This document shows, one piece after another, positions 9,306-17,504 of a DNA stretch of 64,000 bases. Made by a program: the position numbers and the translations under genes. The DNA is from Chromatiales bacterium (GTDB lineage: Bacteria; Pseudomonadota; Gammaproteobacteria; UBA6429). The notes beneath the pieces were generated by a model. It was not told where the DNA came from. It ran no database searches and saw only the letters and a list, made by a program, of their open reading frames with translations. Location of the stretch: NCBI GenBank assembly GCA_027076405.1, contig JALTJN010000362.1, positions 558,001 to 622,000 on the forward strand, read 5' to 3'. The stretch's first letter is position 1, and each line of letters begins with the position of its first letter.

Positions 9306-9499
9306 TTAGATAACCAGATATCCCAAGCACCGTGATCTGAAACATCGACGTTGTCTTTAGTTGCGCTTGATTGCAGAAAGGTCTGTAAATCTTGCATTAA
9401 ATTACTGTCCATCAAATCTGGTTTCTCAAGAATTTGAGAGTGTAAAATGGAGTAAATGAGTTTTAACTCAGATAAAGCATAAGTATCTAGACTATTCAT
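9302..9499 (-). CDS. Small protein of unknown function between yggX and a Nudix gene
   Basis: This 65-residue protein is predicted to be largely helical and acidic, with no signal peptide, membrane segment or cysteine motif. I do not recognise it. Its reality is supported by position: it starts 12 bases after yggX and overlaps the next gene by four bases, as expected of an operon member. The C-terminal half carries a short aromatic patch, GAWDIWLSK. Confidence 0.55.
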   Translation of the reverse strand: MNSLDTYALSELKLIYSILHSQILEKPDLMDSNLMQDLQTFLQSSATKDNVDVSDHGAWDIWLSK

Positions 9500-9511
9500 G
9501 TGAGTAATGAC

Positions 9512-9796
9512 TTACTTTTTGCCGCCTTGTGGAGAAAAACCATCGGGTAGTTTTCCTAAATCACCTTCATCAAAAAGAAAGCCCAGCATATGCTGTTCAA
9601 TCACTTCAAGACTGGCAGGATCTGCTGTATTCAAACTGTTTTCATTAATTATTGAAGTTAAGCGCTCAAGCCACTGCTTCCAGCCCTCTGCAGAAACCTC
9701 GTTAAAAATACGCTCACCAATTTCTCCAGGGTAAGTCATTGTTTCTAAACCGGGTGCTTCTTTTTTTAAAACTTTACAAAAAACCATACGTGACAT
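9512..9796 (-). CDS. yggX: Fe(2+)-trafficking protein YggX
   Basis: YggX is a small cytoplasmic protein that protects Fe-S clusters from oxidative damage and helps deliver iron. The 94 residues match the family length and its conserved features: an N-terminal MSRMVFCKVLKKE with the conserved cysteine at residue 7, the GLETMTYPGEIGERI block, and the WLERLTSIINE helix. A GAGGAAAT ribosome site precedes the ATG. It begins a four-gene leftward unit ending in apbE and is divergent from an A-type Fe-S carrier gene at 9948, so iron-sulfur maintenance is served from both sides of this promoter region. Confidence 0.93.
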   Translation of the reverse strand: MSRMVFCKVLKKEAPGLETMTYPGEIGERIFNEVSAEGWKQWLERLTSIINENSLNTADPASLEVIEQHMLGFLFDEGDLGKLPDGFSPQGGKK

Positions 9797-9947
9797 AGTG
9801 ATATTTCCTCTATTTCTAACAAAACTTTAACGGGGGCTAAACAAAGCCGGAACCTGTGTTAGAATGTATACAATAAGACTCGGGTATTAACCGTATTATC
9901 CGATTTTACCCAGATTGATACAAGCCTTACGGGGCAGGAGAATGAAC

Positions 9948-10334
9948 ATGAGTGCAAATCCTACTTTTAATACTACGTTGACGGAAGACGAAGTACGTTT
10001 ATCAGATAGTGCAGCAGCGCAAATGGCACAAATTGTCAGCTCGGCTGAAGATAATGTTGAAGGCATTCGCGTATTCGTATCGGGTGGTGGCTGTAGTGGT
10101 ATGACTTACGGTATGACTTATGCTGAAGCAGCTTTACCAACAGATAAAGTTTATGAAGGTGAAGGTTTTAAAATGCTAGTGGATGCCGTTGCATTAGGTT
10201 ATTTACAAGGCTGTGACATCGATTATGTTGAACAAGGTTTGAATGCCTCTTTTGTGTTTAACAATGTCTTCCAAAGCGTGGGTGGTTCAGGTGCTTGTGG
10301 TGGTTGTGGCAGCGGTGGCGGTGGTTGCGCTTAG
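9948..10334 (+). CDS. A-type iron-sulfur carrier (IscA/ErpA/HesB family)
   Basis: The protein belongs to the A-type carriers that bind iron or a [4Fe-4S]/[2Fe-2S] cluster and pass it to apo-enzymes. It shows the family core: the SGGGCSGMTYGM segment with Cys49, the GCDIDYVEQGLNASFVFNN region, and C-terminal cysteines at 117, 120 and 127. The tail is unusual. Instead of the canonical CGCGxSF ending it has Gly-rich CGGCGSGGGGC. I start at the ATG at 9948 because GGAG lies seven bases upstream; ATGs at 9915 and 9942 are badly spaced. A following radical SAM enzyme could be a client, which is inference. Confidence 0.85.
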   Translation: MSANPTFNTTLTEDEVRLSDSAAAQMAQIVSSAEDNVEGIRVFVSGGGCSGMTYGMTYAEAALPTDKVYEGEGFKMLVDAVALGYLQGCDIDYVEQGLNASFVFNNVFQSVGGSGACGGCGSGGGGCA

Positions 10335-10380
10335 TACGCAGCTATACATAAACATCCAAATATAAATATTCAGAATTTAT

Positions 10381-11691
10381 ATGTTATCCCGATCCTCTGC
10401 GGCTAAATCCAAGCCGCAAGATCGGGTGTTAGTTATTGCCCCGCACGGAAGTTATCGAACCTCTTCATTTATTAAAGCTGCAAACAAGCTAAATATTGAT
10501 GTGTTAATTGCTTCGCAAGGTGAGCATTCTATTGTTTCAGATTATGTGCAGGGACTACATGTTGATTTTCAAAATGAAAAATCAGCAATTGATGTCATCT
10601 TAAATGAAGCAAAGAAGAGTATATTTAGTGGTGTTATCGGTACAGATGATGTCACGACCGAACTCGCAGCAAAAGTAGCAAAACAATTATCTTTACCTCA
10701 TAACGATCCACAAGCTGTAAAAATTGCACAACGTAAAGATCTTGCTCGTTTATGTCTAAAGAAATCTAAAGTAAAAATTCCTCGGTTTGATGTATTAAAT
10801 ACCAGTGAGTGTTTATCAACGCAAAATGTTCAGGTTGATTTCCCTGCTGTTGTTAAACCCGTTGCATTATCAGCAAGTCGAGGAGTGATTCGTGTTAACA
10901 ATAAAAACGAGCTAACACAGGCCGTTGAGCGAATAAAAGCAATGTTGCTTAAAGAAAAGCATATTGATAAAAGTATTCGGGAAGTTTTATTGCTTGAAGA
11001 ATTTATTTCAGGCAAAGAAGTTGCTATTGAAGGTATGTTACATCATGGAAAATTAGATGTGCTTGCCATTTTTGATAAGCCTGATCCGTTAAACGGCCCT
11101 TTTTTTGAAGAAACCTATTACATTACGCCAACAGCCCTTTCTGTAAAAATACAAAAAGATATTAGAGATACTGTGTTACAGGCATGTTTGGCATACGGTT
11201 TGAGTGAAGGGCCTGTTCATGCAGAATGTCGTATTAATGATGACGGTGTCTGGATTATAGAAGTAGCTGCCCGAACCATTGGCGGACTGTGCGGTCGATT
11301 ACTTAGTCTGGGAACAGGCTATTCATTAGAGGAACTGGTTTTGTTACATGCAATGGGGCAGAGTGTTGAAGTTAAAACAGTTGATTCTGCTGCCGGTGTT
11401 TTGATGATCCCTATTCCAAAAGCAGGCATATTAAAAAGAGTTGAAGGTTTATTAGAGGCACAACGTATTCCTTTTATTAATGACTTGAGTATTGAGGTGC
11501 GTGATGGCTACGAGCTGATTCCTTTGCCGGAAGGGAATAGTTACTTAGGTTTTATTTTTGCCGAAGCACCATCACAACGAGAAGCAGAACAGGCATTACG
11601 TGACGCACATAACTGTTTAAATATAGTTGTTGCGCCGTTATGGAAAATAGGCGGACAAGTTCCCGCAGTCAGTCAGGTAAAAAATATATGA
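10381..11691 (+). CDS. ATP-grasp domain ligase, substrate unknown
   Basis: ATP-grasp enzymes activate a carboxylate as acyl phosphate and join it to an amine or similar nucleophile. Here an N-terminal Rossmann-like part (VLVIAPHGSYRTSSF) is followed by the grasp domain: Lys in FPAVVKPVALSASRGV near residue 160, EEFISGKEVAIEG near 210, and the metal-binding HAECRINDDGVWIIEVAAR near 280-300. The C-terminus is of the type seen in amino-acid ligases and biotin-carboxylase-like members. It overlaps the radical SAM gene downstream by four bases (ATGA) and follows the Fe-S carrier by 46 bases, so the three probably form a unit. Neither the product nor the pathway can be read from sequence. Confidence 0.85.
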   Translation: MLSRSSAAKSKPQDRVLVIAPHGSYRTSSFIKAANKLNIDVLIASQGEHSIVSDYVQGLHVDFQNEKSAIDVILNEAKKSIFSGVIGTDDVTTELAAKVAKQLSLPHNDPQAVKIAQRKDLARLCLKKSKVKIPRFDVLNTSECLSTQNVQVDFPAVVKPVALSASRGVIRVNNKNELTQAVERIKAMLLKEKHIDKSIREVLLLEEFISGKEVAIEGMLHHGKLDVLAIFDKPDPLNGPFFEETYYITPTALSVKIQKDIRDTVLQACLAYGLSEGPVHAECRINDDGVWIIEVAARTIGGLCGRLLSLGTGYSLEELVLLHAMGQSVEVKTVDSAAGVLMIPIPKAGILKRVEGLLEAQRIPFINDLSIEVRDGYELIPLPEGNSYLGFIFAEAPSQREAEQALRDAHNCLNIVVAPLWKIGGQVPAVSQVKNI

Positions 11692-12776
11692 ACACTCCAA
11701 TAGAAGAAATTAAAGTTGCTCCTGAAAAACCAAAACAGGAATATCAGCTTCAGGAAACACGGTTACAGGAAAAAATGGATGACGGTACGACCCGTTGTCA
11801 TCTTTGTTTATGGCGTTGTAAATTAAAACATGGTCAGCGCGGTTTTTGTCAGGCGCATGTTAATCGTAATGGTACTTTATATAATTTATCCTATGGCATT
11901 ATTTCTGCGATTGATGTCGGTGCAATAGAAGATAAACCGGTTAAACATTTCCAGCCGGGAACAAAAGTAATGTCTGTTGGTAGTTATGGTTGTAGTTTTC
12001 GTTGTGATGGCTGTCATAATCTGGATATTTCATGGGGCGTGACAGCGCTTGATGATTTAGCGAAGGGGCAATCAACTTCAGCTTATGCTACACCACAAGA
12101 GTTAGTTGATGCAGCTAAACGTTTAGGGACTCAAGGTATCGCGTTTACCTATTCCGAGCCTGCTGTCTGGTTAGAATATGTGATTGATGTTTCTATTTTA
12201 GCGAAGCAACAGGGGTTATACACTGTTTATGTTTCGAATAGCTTTGTGACAGATGAAGCTCTGGAACTAATGGCTGCGTATGTTGATGTTTTATGTTCTG
12301 ATGTTAAAAGCATGGATGATGCGTTTTATTATGATATTTGTAAACTGGCAACGGTAGATAATGTTTTGTCATCTATTGAAAAAGCACATCAGCTCGGGAT
12401 GCATGTAGAAACCCGGACTAATATAATTCCGGGTAAAAATGATGATGTTGAAGGCTATCGAAAAATAGCAACATGGATAAAAGAACATTTAGGTGATGAT
12501 AGCCCGTGGCATATCACACGTTTTTTTCCCGCTTACAAATTAAGTCACATTCCTATGACTCCCTCGGAATCACTTTGGCAGGCTTATGAGATTGCAAAAG
12601 AAGTTGGGCTGAAAAATGCTTATGTTTATGATGATAAAGGCTGTGATTGCGCCGAAGAAAATATGCCGGTGAGTCAATACTTAAACGGAACCGAAGAAGA
12701 GATATATCAAATAAAAAAATGTGCTGCATCATGTTGTGGTGATGAGGGTGTTTTACTGAAAAAATACGAAGAATAA
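11688..12776 (+). CDS. AmmeMemoRadiSam-type radical SAM enzyme
   Basis: A radical SAM enzyme of the pyruvate-formate-lyase-activase-like class annotated AmmeMemoRadiSam. The cluster motif C-x3-C-x2-C is in YGCSFRCDGCHN, about residues 103-110. An additional N-terminal Cys set (CHLCLWRCKLKHGQRGFC) is typical of the subfamily, as are the FTYSEPAVWLEY and HITRFFPAYKL segments. The C-terminal end has paired cysteines (GCDCAEE, CAASCC) that could hold another cluster. I start at 11688, where ATG overlaps the stop of the ATP-grasp gene; an in-frame ATG at 11640 lies inside that gene. The usual AMMECR1 and Memo partners are absent nearby; an ATP-grasp gene is there instead. Confidence 0.85.
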   Translation: MNTPIEEIKVAPEKPKQEYQLQETRLQEKMDDGTTRCHLCLWRCKLKHGQRGFCQAHVNRNGTLYNLSYGIISAIDVGAIEDKPVKHFQPGTKVMSVGSYGCSFRCDGCHNLDISWGVTALDDLAKGQSTSAYATPQELVDAAKRLGTQGIAFTYSEPAVWLEYVIDVSILAKQQGLYTVYVSNSFVTDEALELMAAYVDVLCSDVKSMDDAFYYDICKLATVDNVLSSIEKAHQLGMHVETRTNIIPGKNDDVEGYRKIATWIKEHLGDDSPWHITRFFPAYKLSHIPMTPSESLWQAYEIAKEVGLKNAYVYDDKGCDCAEENMPVSQYLNGTEEEIYQIKKCAASCCGDEGVLLKKYEE

Positions 12777-12864
12777 ATATTCGCAGGTCTGCTTTCAGCT
12801 GATTACATAAAATTATACAAACGATATGAGTTTCATTGTGCCTCCGCAAACTTTTCGTTAAATT

Positions 12865-13398
12865 ATGGAGTTAACTATTAATATTTTTTCATTATTAAAA
12901 CGTCTCCCTTTTATTCCAGAGAAAAAATTTCTTGAATGGTATCCACCTTTTTGGTTAATGCGGGTTAAGGTACTGGAGATAAGGAATAATGGTCGTTTTG
13001 TTCGCTTGAAACTGCCGCTAACGATGTTTTCTAAAAACATGGGGAATAGTATGTTTGGTGGTTATCAGGCAGCAGTGGCTGATCCCATTGCTGCTATCGT
13101 TTGTGCTAAAATTTTTCCGGGTCATGAAGTCTGGACACGTTCCCAGTATATTGATTTTCAGCAGGAAGGTAATTCAGACCTTGAGTTGCGCTTTGAATTT
13201 AATGCCGAAATCGAGCAGCAGATTAAAGACGATTTAAGTAATAAAGGCAGAAGTACCCCGACCTTTGAGTACGGTTTTTATCGTAAAGATGGTGTACGCT
13301 GTAGCAAGATTGTGAATACTGTGGCGATTAGACCGAAGGGATATCAGCTTCGTCGTGAAAAGAAACAAATCGACCACAGCCAGAATATTAAAGGATAA
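12865..13398 (+). CDS. Hotdog-fold protein, DUF4442-like putative thioesterase
   Basis: The 177-residue protein looks like a single hotdog domain of the DUF4442 type. An N-terminal helix leads to FGGYQAAVADPIAAIVCA near residues 62-82, the long central helix of the fold, and the beta strands follow (VWTRSQYIDFQQEGNSDL). Members are presumed acyl-CoA or acyl-ACP thioesterases, but none of the catalytic residues can be assigned with certainty here. No strong ribosome site precedes the ATG. It lies four bases before the LpxA-family gene, and fabA and fabB follow, so a role in acyl-chain metabolism is a fair inference. Confidence 0.6.
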   Translation: MELTINIFSLLKRLPFIPEKKFLEWYPPFWLMRVKVLEIRNNGRFVRLKLPLTMFSKNMGNSMFGGYQAAVADPIAAIVCAKIFPGHEVWTRSQYIDFQQEGNSDLELRFEFNAEIEQQIKDDLSNKGRSTPTFEYGFYRKDGVRCSKIVNTVAIRPKGYQLRREKKQIDHSQNIKG

Positions 13399-13402
13399 CG
13401 TC

Positions 13403-14194
13403 GTGAGTAATACCATTCATCCCACCGCTTTAATTTCCGATAAAGCACGGCTTGGTAAGGGCAATAATATTGGTGCATTTGTCGTTATTGAAGATGATGT
13501 CATTATTGGTGATGAGAATACTTTTTTAACCGGGGTGACTTTAAAATCGGGAACTTGCATCGAAAACAGTAATAAAATTCACGAATATGCTGTGATTGGT
13601 GGGTTGCCGCAAGATTTAGGTTTTGATGCCATCGTGCCTTCTTTTGTGAAAATAGGCAGTAGGAATGTATTGCGTGAATACGTCACTATTCATCGTGCCA
13701 GTCAGGAAAATAATGCGACGATTCTCGGAAATGAAAATTATCTGATGGCTCAGGTTCATATCGCTCATGATTGCCAGTTAGAAAATAATGTTGTGATAGC
13801 GCCCAGTACGGGGCTAGGAGGTTTTGTAACCGTTGAAGACAAGGCTTTTATTTCCGGTGGAGTGATGATTCACCAGTTTGTGCATATTGGCAGTTTGGCG
13901 ATGCTCGGTGGAAATGCGAAAATCACACAGGACGTACTGCCATATATGATGGCTGATGGTAATCCAGCGCAAATTAGCGGATTGAATAAAGTGGGATTAC
14001 GCCGGGCCGGTTTTAAAATTGATGAGATTAAAGCCATAAAAAAGGCCTATAAACTGATATTTACCGCAGATTCAAAATTTGAGCAACGTATGAAAGAACT
14101 GAGCCAACTTTCTGCTGGTGGACATGCTTCTGTACAACATCTGCTTTCCTTTATTCAGGCTTCTAAACGCGGATTTCACCGCGATAAGAGCTGA
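13403..14194 (+). CDS. lpxA: LpxA-family acyl-ACP:UDP-GlcNAc O-acyltransferase (possible paralogue)
   Basis: LpxA transfers a 3-hydroxyacyl chain from ACP to UDP-GlcNAc, the first step of lipid A synthesis. The protein is a left-handed beta-helix of hexapeptide repeats with the family landmarks: the catalytic-type HIAHDC, REYVTIHRAS, the GGVMIHQFVHIG block and a C-terminal helical bundle (LRRAGFKIDEIKAIKKAYKLIF). I choose the GTG at 13403, eight bases after AAAGGA, giving 264 residues, the usual LpxA length; an upstream ATG at 13355 would lie within the preceding gene. Context is unusual: no lpxD, fabZ or lpxB adjoins it, and fabA and fabB follow. It may be a second LpxA or a relative with a different acyl or sugar substrate. 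Confidence 0.8.
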   Translation: MSNTIHPTALISDKARLGKGNNIGAFVVIEDDVIIGDENTFLTGVTLKSGTCIENSNKIHEYAVIGGLPQDLGFDAIVPSFVKIGSRNVLREYVTIHRASQENNATILGNENYLMAQVHIAHDCQLENNVVIAPSTGLGGFVTVEDKAFISGGVMIHQFVHIGSLAMLGGNAKITQDVLPYMMADGNPAQISGLNKVGLRRAGFKIDEIKAIKKAYKLIFTADSKFEQRMKELSQLSAGGHASVQHLLSFIQASKRGFHRDKS

Positions 14195-14317
14195 TTCCTC
14201 AATTTCAACTTTGTTTTTATGGGACTTAAAAGGTAAAATACCGGTTTTATTGAGGTCGGATTGTGCTGATTTAACTTGGCTGGAACGACAAAGTATTTTA
14301 AATTTTTGAGATAAATT

Positions 14318-14836
14318 ATGTTTGAAAAGAAAAGCAGTTACAGCCGAGAAGATATTCTGAAGTGCGGGCACGGTAAATTATTTGGTGAAGGTAATGCACA
14401 ATTACCGTTACCACCGATGTTAATGATGGATCGTATCATGAGTATCACAGAAGATGGTGGTGAGTATGGTAAGGGACAAATCATTGCCGAACTCGATATT
14501 AATCCTGACTTATGGTTTTTTGAATGTCATTTTGAAGGTGATCCGGTTATGCCGGGTTGTTTAGGACTAGATGCAATGTGGCAACTGGTTGGGTTTTATC
14601 TCGGCTGGATGGGTGGCCCGGGAAAAGGGCGCGCATTAGGATCAGGTGACGTTAAATTTTCGGGGCAAGTTTTGCCAACTAATAAAAAGGTCACTTACTA
14701 TATTGATCTTAAGCGCGTGATTATGCGCAAATTGTTTATGGGAATTGCTGATGCACGCATGGAAGTGGATGGACGCGTAATTTATGAAGCAAAAAATTTA
14801 CGTGTAGGCTTATTTACATCGACTGAGGATTTTTAG
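14318..14836 (+). CDS. fabA: 3-hydroxydecanoyl-ACP dehydratase/isomerase FabA
   Basis: FabA dehydrates 3-hydroxydecanoyl-ACP and isomerises trans-2- to cis-3-decenoyl-ACP, the branch to unsaturated fatty acids. At 172 residues it has the expected length. The active-site histidine is in [21 protein letters not shown] near residue 70, and the catalytic Asp lies in the same segment near 84. fabB begins three bases after its stop, the standard fabAB pair of gammaproteobacteria. The 123 bases before it probably hold the promoter, but I see no convincing FabR or FadR site. Confidence 0.96.
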   Translation: MFEKKSSYSREDILKCGHGKLFGEGNAQLPLPPMLMMDRIMSITEDGGEYGKGQIIAELDINPDLWFFECHFEGDPVMPGCLGLDAMWQLVGFYLGWMGGPGKGRALGSGDVKFSGQVLPTNKKVTYYIDLKRVIMRKLFMGIADARMEVDGRVIYEAKNLRVGLFTSTEDF

Positions 14837-14839
14837 AAC

Positions 14840-16063
14840 ATGGCCGAGCGGCGTGTAGTAGTCACTGGACTGGGAATCGTTTCCAGTATCGGTAATAACA
14901 AAGAAGAAGTTGCAGCGTCATTATTAGAAGGGCGCTCAGGTATTGTTGCAAGTGAAGTTTATGCCGAGATGGGTTTCCGTTCTCAGGTGCATGGTGCTTT
15001 AAATATTGATCTTAAAGAATTAATCGATCGTAAAGTAAAACGCTTTATGGGAGATGGAGCAGCCTATAATTATATTGCGATGCAGCAAGCGATTGAAGAT
15101 GCAGGGCTTGATGAAAGTCAGGTGTCAAATGTTCGTACCGGTTTAATCGTTGGATCTGGCGGACCATCGACAGAAAATATTGTGCTTGCAGCCGATACCA
15201 TGCGTGAGAAAGGTGTAAAACGTGTTGGTCCATATATGGTAACGCGAGGCATGTCGAGTACCAACTCTGCTTGTCTAGCAACACCGTTTAAAATTAAAGG
15301 CTGTAACTACTCAATTACCTCGGCTTGTTCAACCAGTGCGCATTGTATTGGTAATGCAGCAGAACAAATTCAACTGGGCAAACAGGATATTGTTTTTGCC
15401 GGTGGTGGTGAAGAACTGCATTGGACCCTTTCTGTTTTATTTGATGGCATGGGCGCTATGTCATCCAAGTATAATGCAACCCCTGAAAAAGCCTCCCGTG
15501 CTTTTGATGCAAACCGTGATGGTTTTGTCATCTCCGGTGGTGGTGGTGTTCTAGTCATGGAAGAATATGAACATGCTAAAGCGCGTGGTGCAAAAATTTA
15601 TGCTGAACTGGTCGGTTATGGTGCAACATCTGATGGCTATGACATGGTGGCACCATCAGGTGAAGGTGCGCAGCGCTGTATGGAACAGGCGCTATCCACC
15701 GTTCCTGAAGGTTCGAAAGTGAATTACATTAATGCGCATGGTACAAGCACCCCGGTGGGTGATGTCCGTGAGCTTGAAGCGATTAAAGAAGTCTTTGGTG
15801 ATGATATGCCATATATCGCGTCAACTAAATCTTTAACTGGCCATGCATTAGGTGCAGCCGGTGTGAATGAAGCGATTTATTCTTTGATTATGCAAGAAGC
15901 GGGTTTTATTGCCGCTTCAGCTAATATTGAAGAGCTTGATCCTGCTGCAGAAGGTTATCCAATTGTGCGTGAGCGCATCGATAACGCCGAGTTTGACTGT
16001 GTCATGTCAAACAGTTTTGGTTTTGGTGGTACGAACGCGAGTTTAATATTCAAAAAAATATAA
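14840..16063 (+). CDS. fabB: 3-oxoacyl-ACP synthase I FabB
   Basis: FabB condenses malonyl-ACP with acyl-ACP and is needed to elongate cis-3-decenoyl-ACP. The 407 residues have the Cys-His-His triad: Cys in SACSTSAHC near residue 163, His in [11 protein letters not shown] near 298 and His in [11 protein letters not shown] near 333. The tail [12 protein letters not shown] is the conserved thiolase-fold end. It is close-coupled to fabA and is closed by a hairpin terminator starting about 14 bases after its stop. Confidence 0.96.
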   Translation: MAERRVVVTGLGIVSSIGNNKEEVAASLLEGRSGIVASEVYAEMGFRSQVHGALNIDLKELIDRKVKRFMGDGAAYNYIAMQQAIEDAGLDESQVSNVRTGLIVGSGGPSTENIVLAADTMREKGVKRVGPYMVTRGMSSTNSACLATPFKIKGCNYSITSACSTSAHCIGNAAEQIQLGKQDIVFAGGGEELHWTLSVLFDGMGAMSSKYNATPEKASRAFDANRDGFVISGGGGVLVMEEYEHAKARGAKIYAELVGYGATSDGYDMVAPSGEGAQRCMEQALSTVPEGSKVNYINAHGTSTPVGDVRELEAIKEVFGDDMPYIASTKSLTGHALGAAGVNEAIYSLIMQEAGFIAASANIEELDPAAEGYPIVRERIDNAEFDCVMSNSFGFGGTNASLIFKKI

Positions 16064-16076
16064 GTATTATTTAATA

Positions 16077-16106
16077 ATATACAGGCTATTTTTAATAGCC
16101 TGTATA
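16077..16106. terminator. Bidirectional hairpin terminator between fabB and a convergent gene
   Basis: Arms ACAGGCTA and TAGCCTGT, extended by flanking A-T pairs, enclose a loop of about seven T/A bases. The right side continues into TTATTTTTTCTT, giving a T tract for fabB. On the minus strand the run after the stem is also T-rich, so the element can serve the convergent pilin accessory gene. Confidence 0.8.
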
Positions 16107-16895
16107 TTATTTTTTCTTGTTAATCCCTTTCTTTTTTCTTTTAATCTTTTGTGCATAAAAATAAGCAGAAGGCTCTATATCAATTGTATCGATTATTTTC
16201 ATCTCATCTAAATCGAATACAACGGTGACCCATTTTTCACGCGAGTGTAAGGCCAAATACGAAATATTTGTTTTTGCAGTACCTGTCAGTAGTGCATGTT
16301 GATATATTTTTTTCAGCTTAGGCTTATTCTCAACATACTTCGCCAGATTCATCGAGTTTTCTTTGAGTATCGGAGCCTGTTTTTTACTGAATTTTGAGTA
16401 GTATTCGGTTAATAAATAAAGTGGTTTTCCTGCGCGCAGTGCTTTTGCAAGTGCTTCAGATTCCTTTTCTTTAGGAATATCACTATAAATAATGATGGGC
16501 CAGCTGTCTCCGTATTTTTCAAGCTCCTTTGTGGTAATGCCTTGTTCTGCAAGCTGATAGGCTGGAACTGGCGTGAAAAAATCAAGCGTATAGATGATGG
16601 CCGCAGGACGTTCATTGTATGTATTCCAGACTCCCCAGCTTAGGGCGATAATCTGAACTAATGCGATCATGGATAAATCAAACTTTAACCCCGGTTTGCC
16701 AGATTTAAATACAATGAGGGTTAGCAGAGGACCTAGAATCAAATCAACTCCCACAATGATTCGAATTACTCTCCAGCCACCATCATTTGAAAATAAAGGC
16801 TCCGGATACCACTGAATTAAAATAAAATAGAGCAAGAACAGAAAAATAATAAAGCTAATTGAAAAGTGGATAGCAAAGGCTTTGAAACGACTCAT
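16107..16895 (-). CDS. TfpX/TfpZ-type pilin accessory membrane protein
   Basis: The 262 residues begin with a positively charged MSRFKAFAIHF and a hydrophobic helix, followed by more membrane segments (IIVGVDLILGPLLTLIVF; MIALVQIIALSWGVW) within the first 100 residues. A soluble domain and a Lys-rich tail follow. This layout, and the conserved DGGWRVIRIIVGVDLILGP segment, match accessory proteins of type IV pilin genes, which modulate assembly or stability of a specific pilin. No pilin gene is nearby, so it is an orphan here. A convergent terminator separates it from fabB. Confidence 0.75.
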   Translation of the reverse strand: MSRFKAFAIHFSISFIIFLFLLYFILIQWYPEPLFSNDGGWRVIRIIVGVDLILGPLLTLIVFKSGKPGLKFDLSMIALVQIIALSWGVWNTYNERPAAIIYTLDFFTPVPAYQLAEQGITTKELEKYGDSWPIIIYSDIPKEKESEALAKALRAGKPLYLLTEYYSKFSKKQAPILKENSMNLAKYVENKPKLKKIYQHALLTGTAKTNISYLALHSREKWVTVVFDLDEMKIIDTIDIEPSAYFYAQKIKRKKKGINKKK

Positions 16896-17001
16896 AGTTA
16901 TTTCCTGTGGCGATAGAGTTATTGCAACTATATTTACTTGAAGAACAATGCTTTACAATAGAAAAAATCAATACTTTAATCAACCTGTATAGAGTAATTC
17001 A

Positions 17002-17499
17002 GTGGCATTTTATAAAAAGAAATATCGGTGGCTAGTCGAGATAACTTTAATAGTAATTGTGATTTTTGTTGCGCGCTTATGGATGCAGCGTGACATAGTG
17101 ACCGGTATAGCCCCTGATATTAAGGCGATAACATTAAAGGGGCAGTCTTTTGGGCTTTATAAAAATAAACAAAGACCTGTTCTTGTTCATTTTTGGGCAA
17201 CATGGTGTCCGGTGTGTAAATTAGAGCAGTCAAATATTAATAATATAGCGAAAGATAAATTTGTTATCACTATTGCCATGCAATCAGGCAATGATGCTGA
17301 ATTAAAAAAATTCATGAATGAAGAAAATTTAACCTTTCATGTTATTAATGATGAAGCGGGTACTTTGAGTCGCTTATATAATATAAAAGGTGTACCGGTG
17401 TCTTTTATTATCAATAAAGATAATAAAATAGAATTTGTTGAGGTTGGTTACAGCACTGAAATAGGGTTAAGACTACGTTTATGGTGGGCTGGATTATAA
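17002..17499 (+). CDS. Membrane-anchored thioredoxin-like protein (TlpA/ScsD type)
   Basis: An N-terminal membrane anchor (residues about 10-26) is followed by a thioredoxin fold facing the periplasm. The redox motif is WCPVC in FWATWCPVCKLEQ, near residues 69-73, and the cis-proline region is GVPVSFIIN. It probably reduces or oxidises exported disulfides. A possible role in cytochrome c maturation, suggested by the haem proteins in this window, is inference. Translation starts at a GTG with GAG about eight bases upstream. It is divergent from the pilin accessory gene. Confidence 0.8.
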   Translation: MAFYKKKYRWLVEITLIVIVIFVARLWMQRDIVTGIAPDIKAITLKGQSFGLYKNKQRPVLVHFWATWCPVCKLEQSNINNIAKDKFVITIAMQSGNDAELKKFMNEENLTFHVINDEAGTLSRLYNIKGVPVSFIINKDNKIEFVEVGYSTEIGLRLRLWWAGL

Positions 17500-17504
17500 A
17501 TCTA

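Noticed and set aside
9797..9947. IscR-type site before the A-type Fe-S carrier gene
   Set aside because: The AAGACTCGGGTATT stretch matches the IscR type 1 consensus only partly; I could not align both half-sites.
14072..14371. Overlapping small frames on both strands between the LpxA-family gene and fabA
   Set aside because: They overlap the ends of both real genes, lack ribosome sites and have no conserved features.
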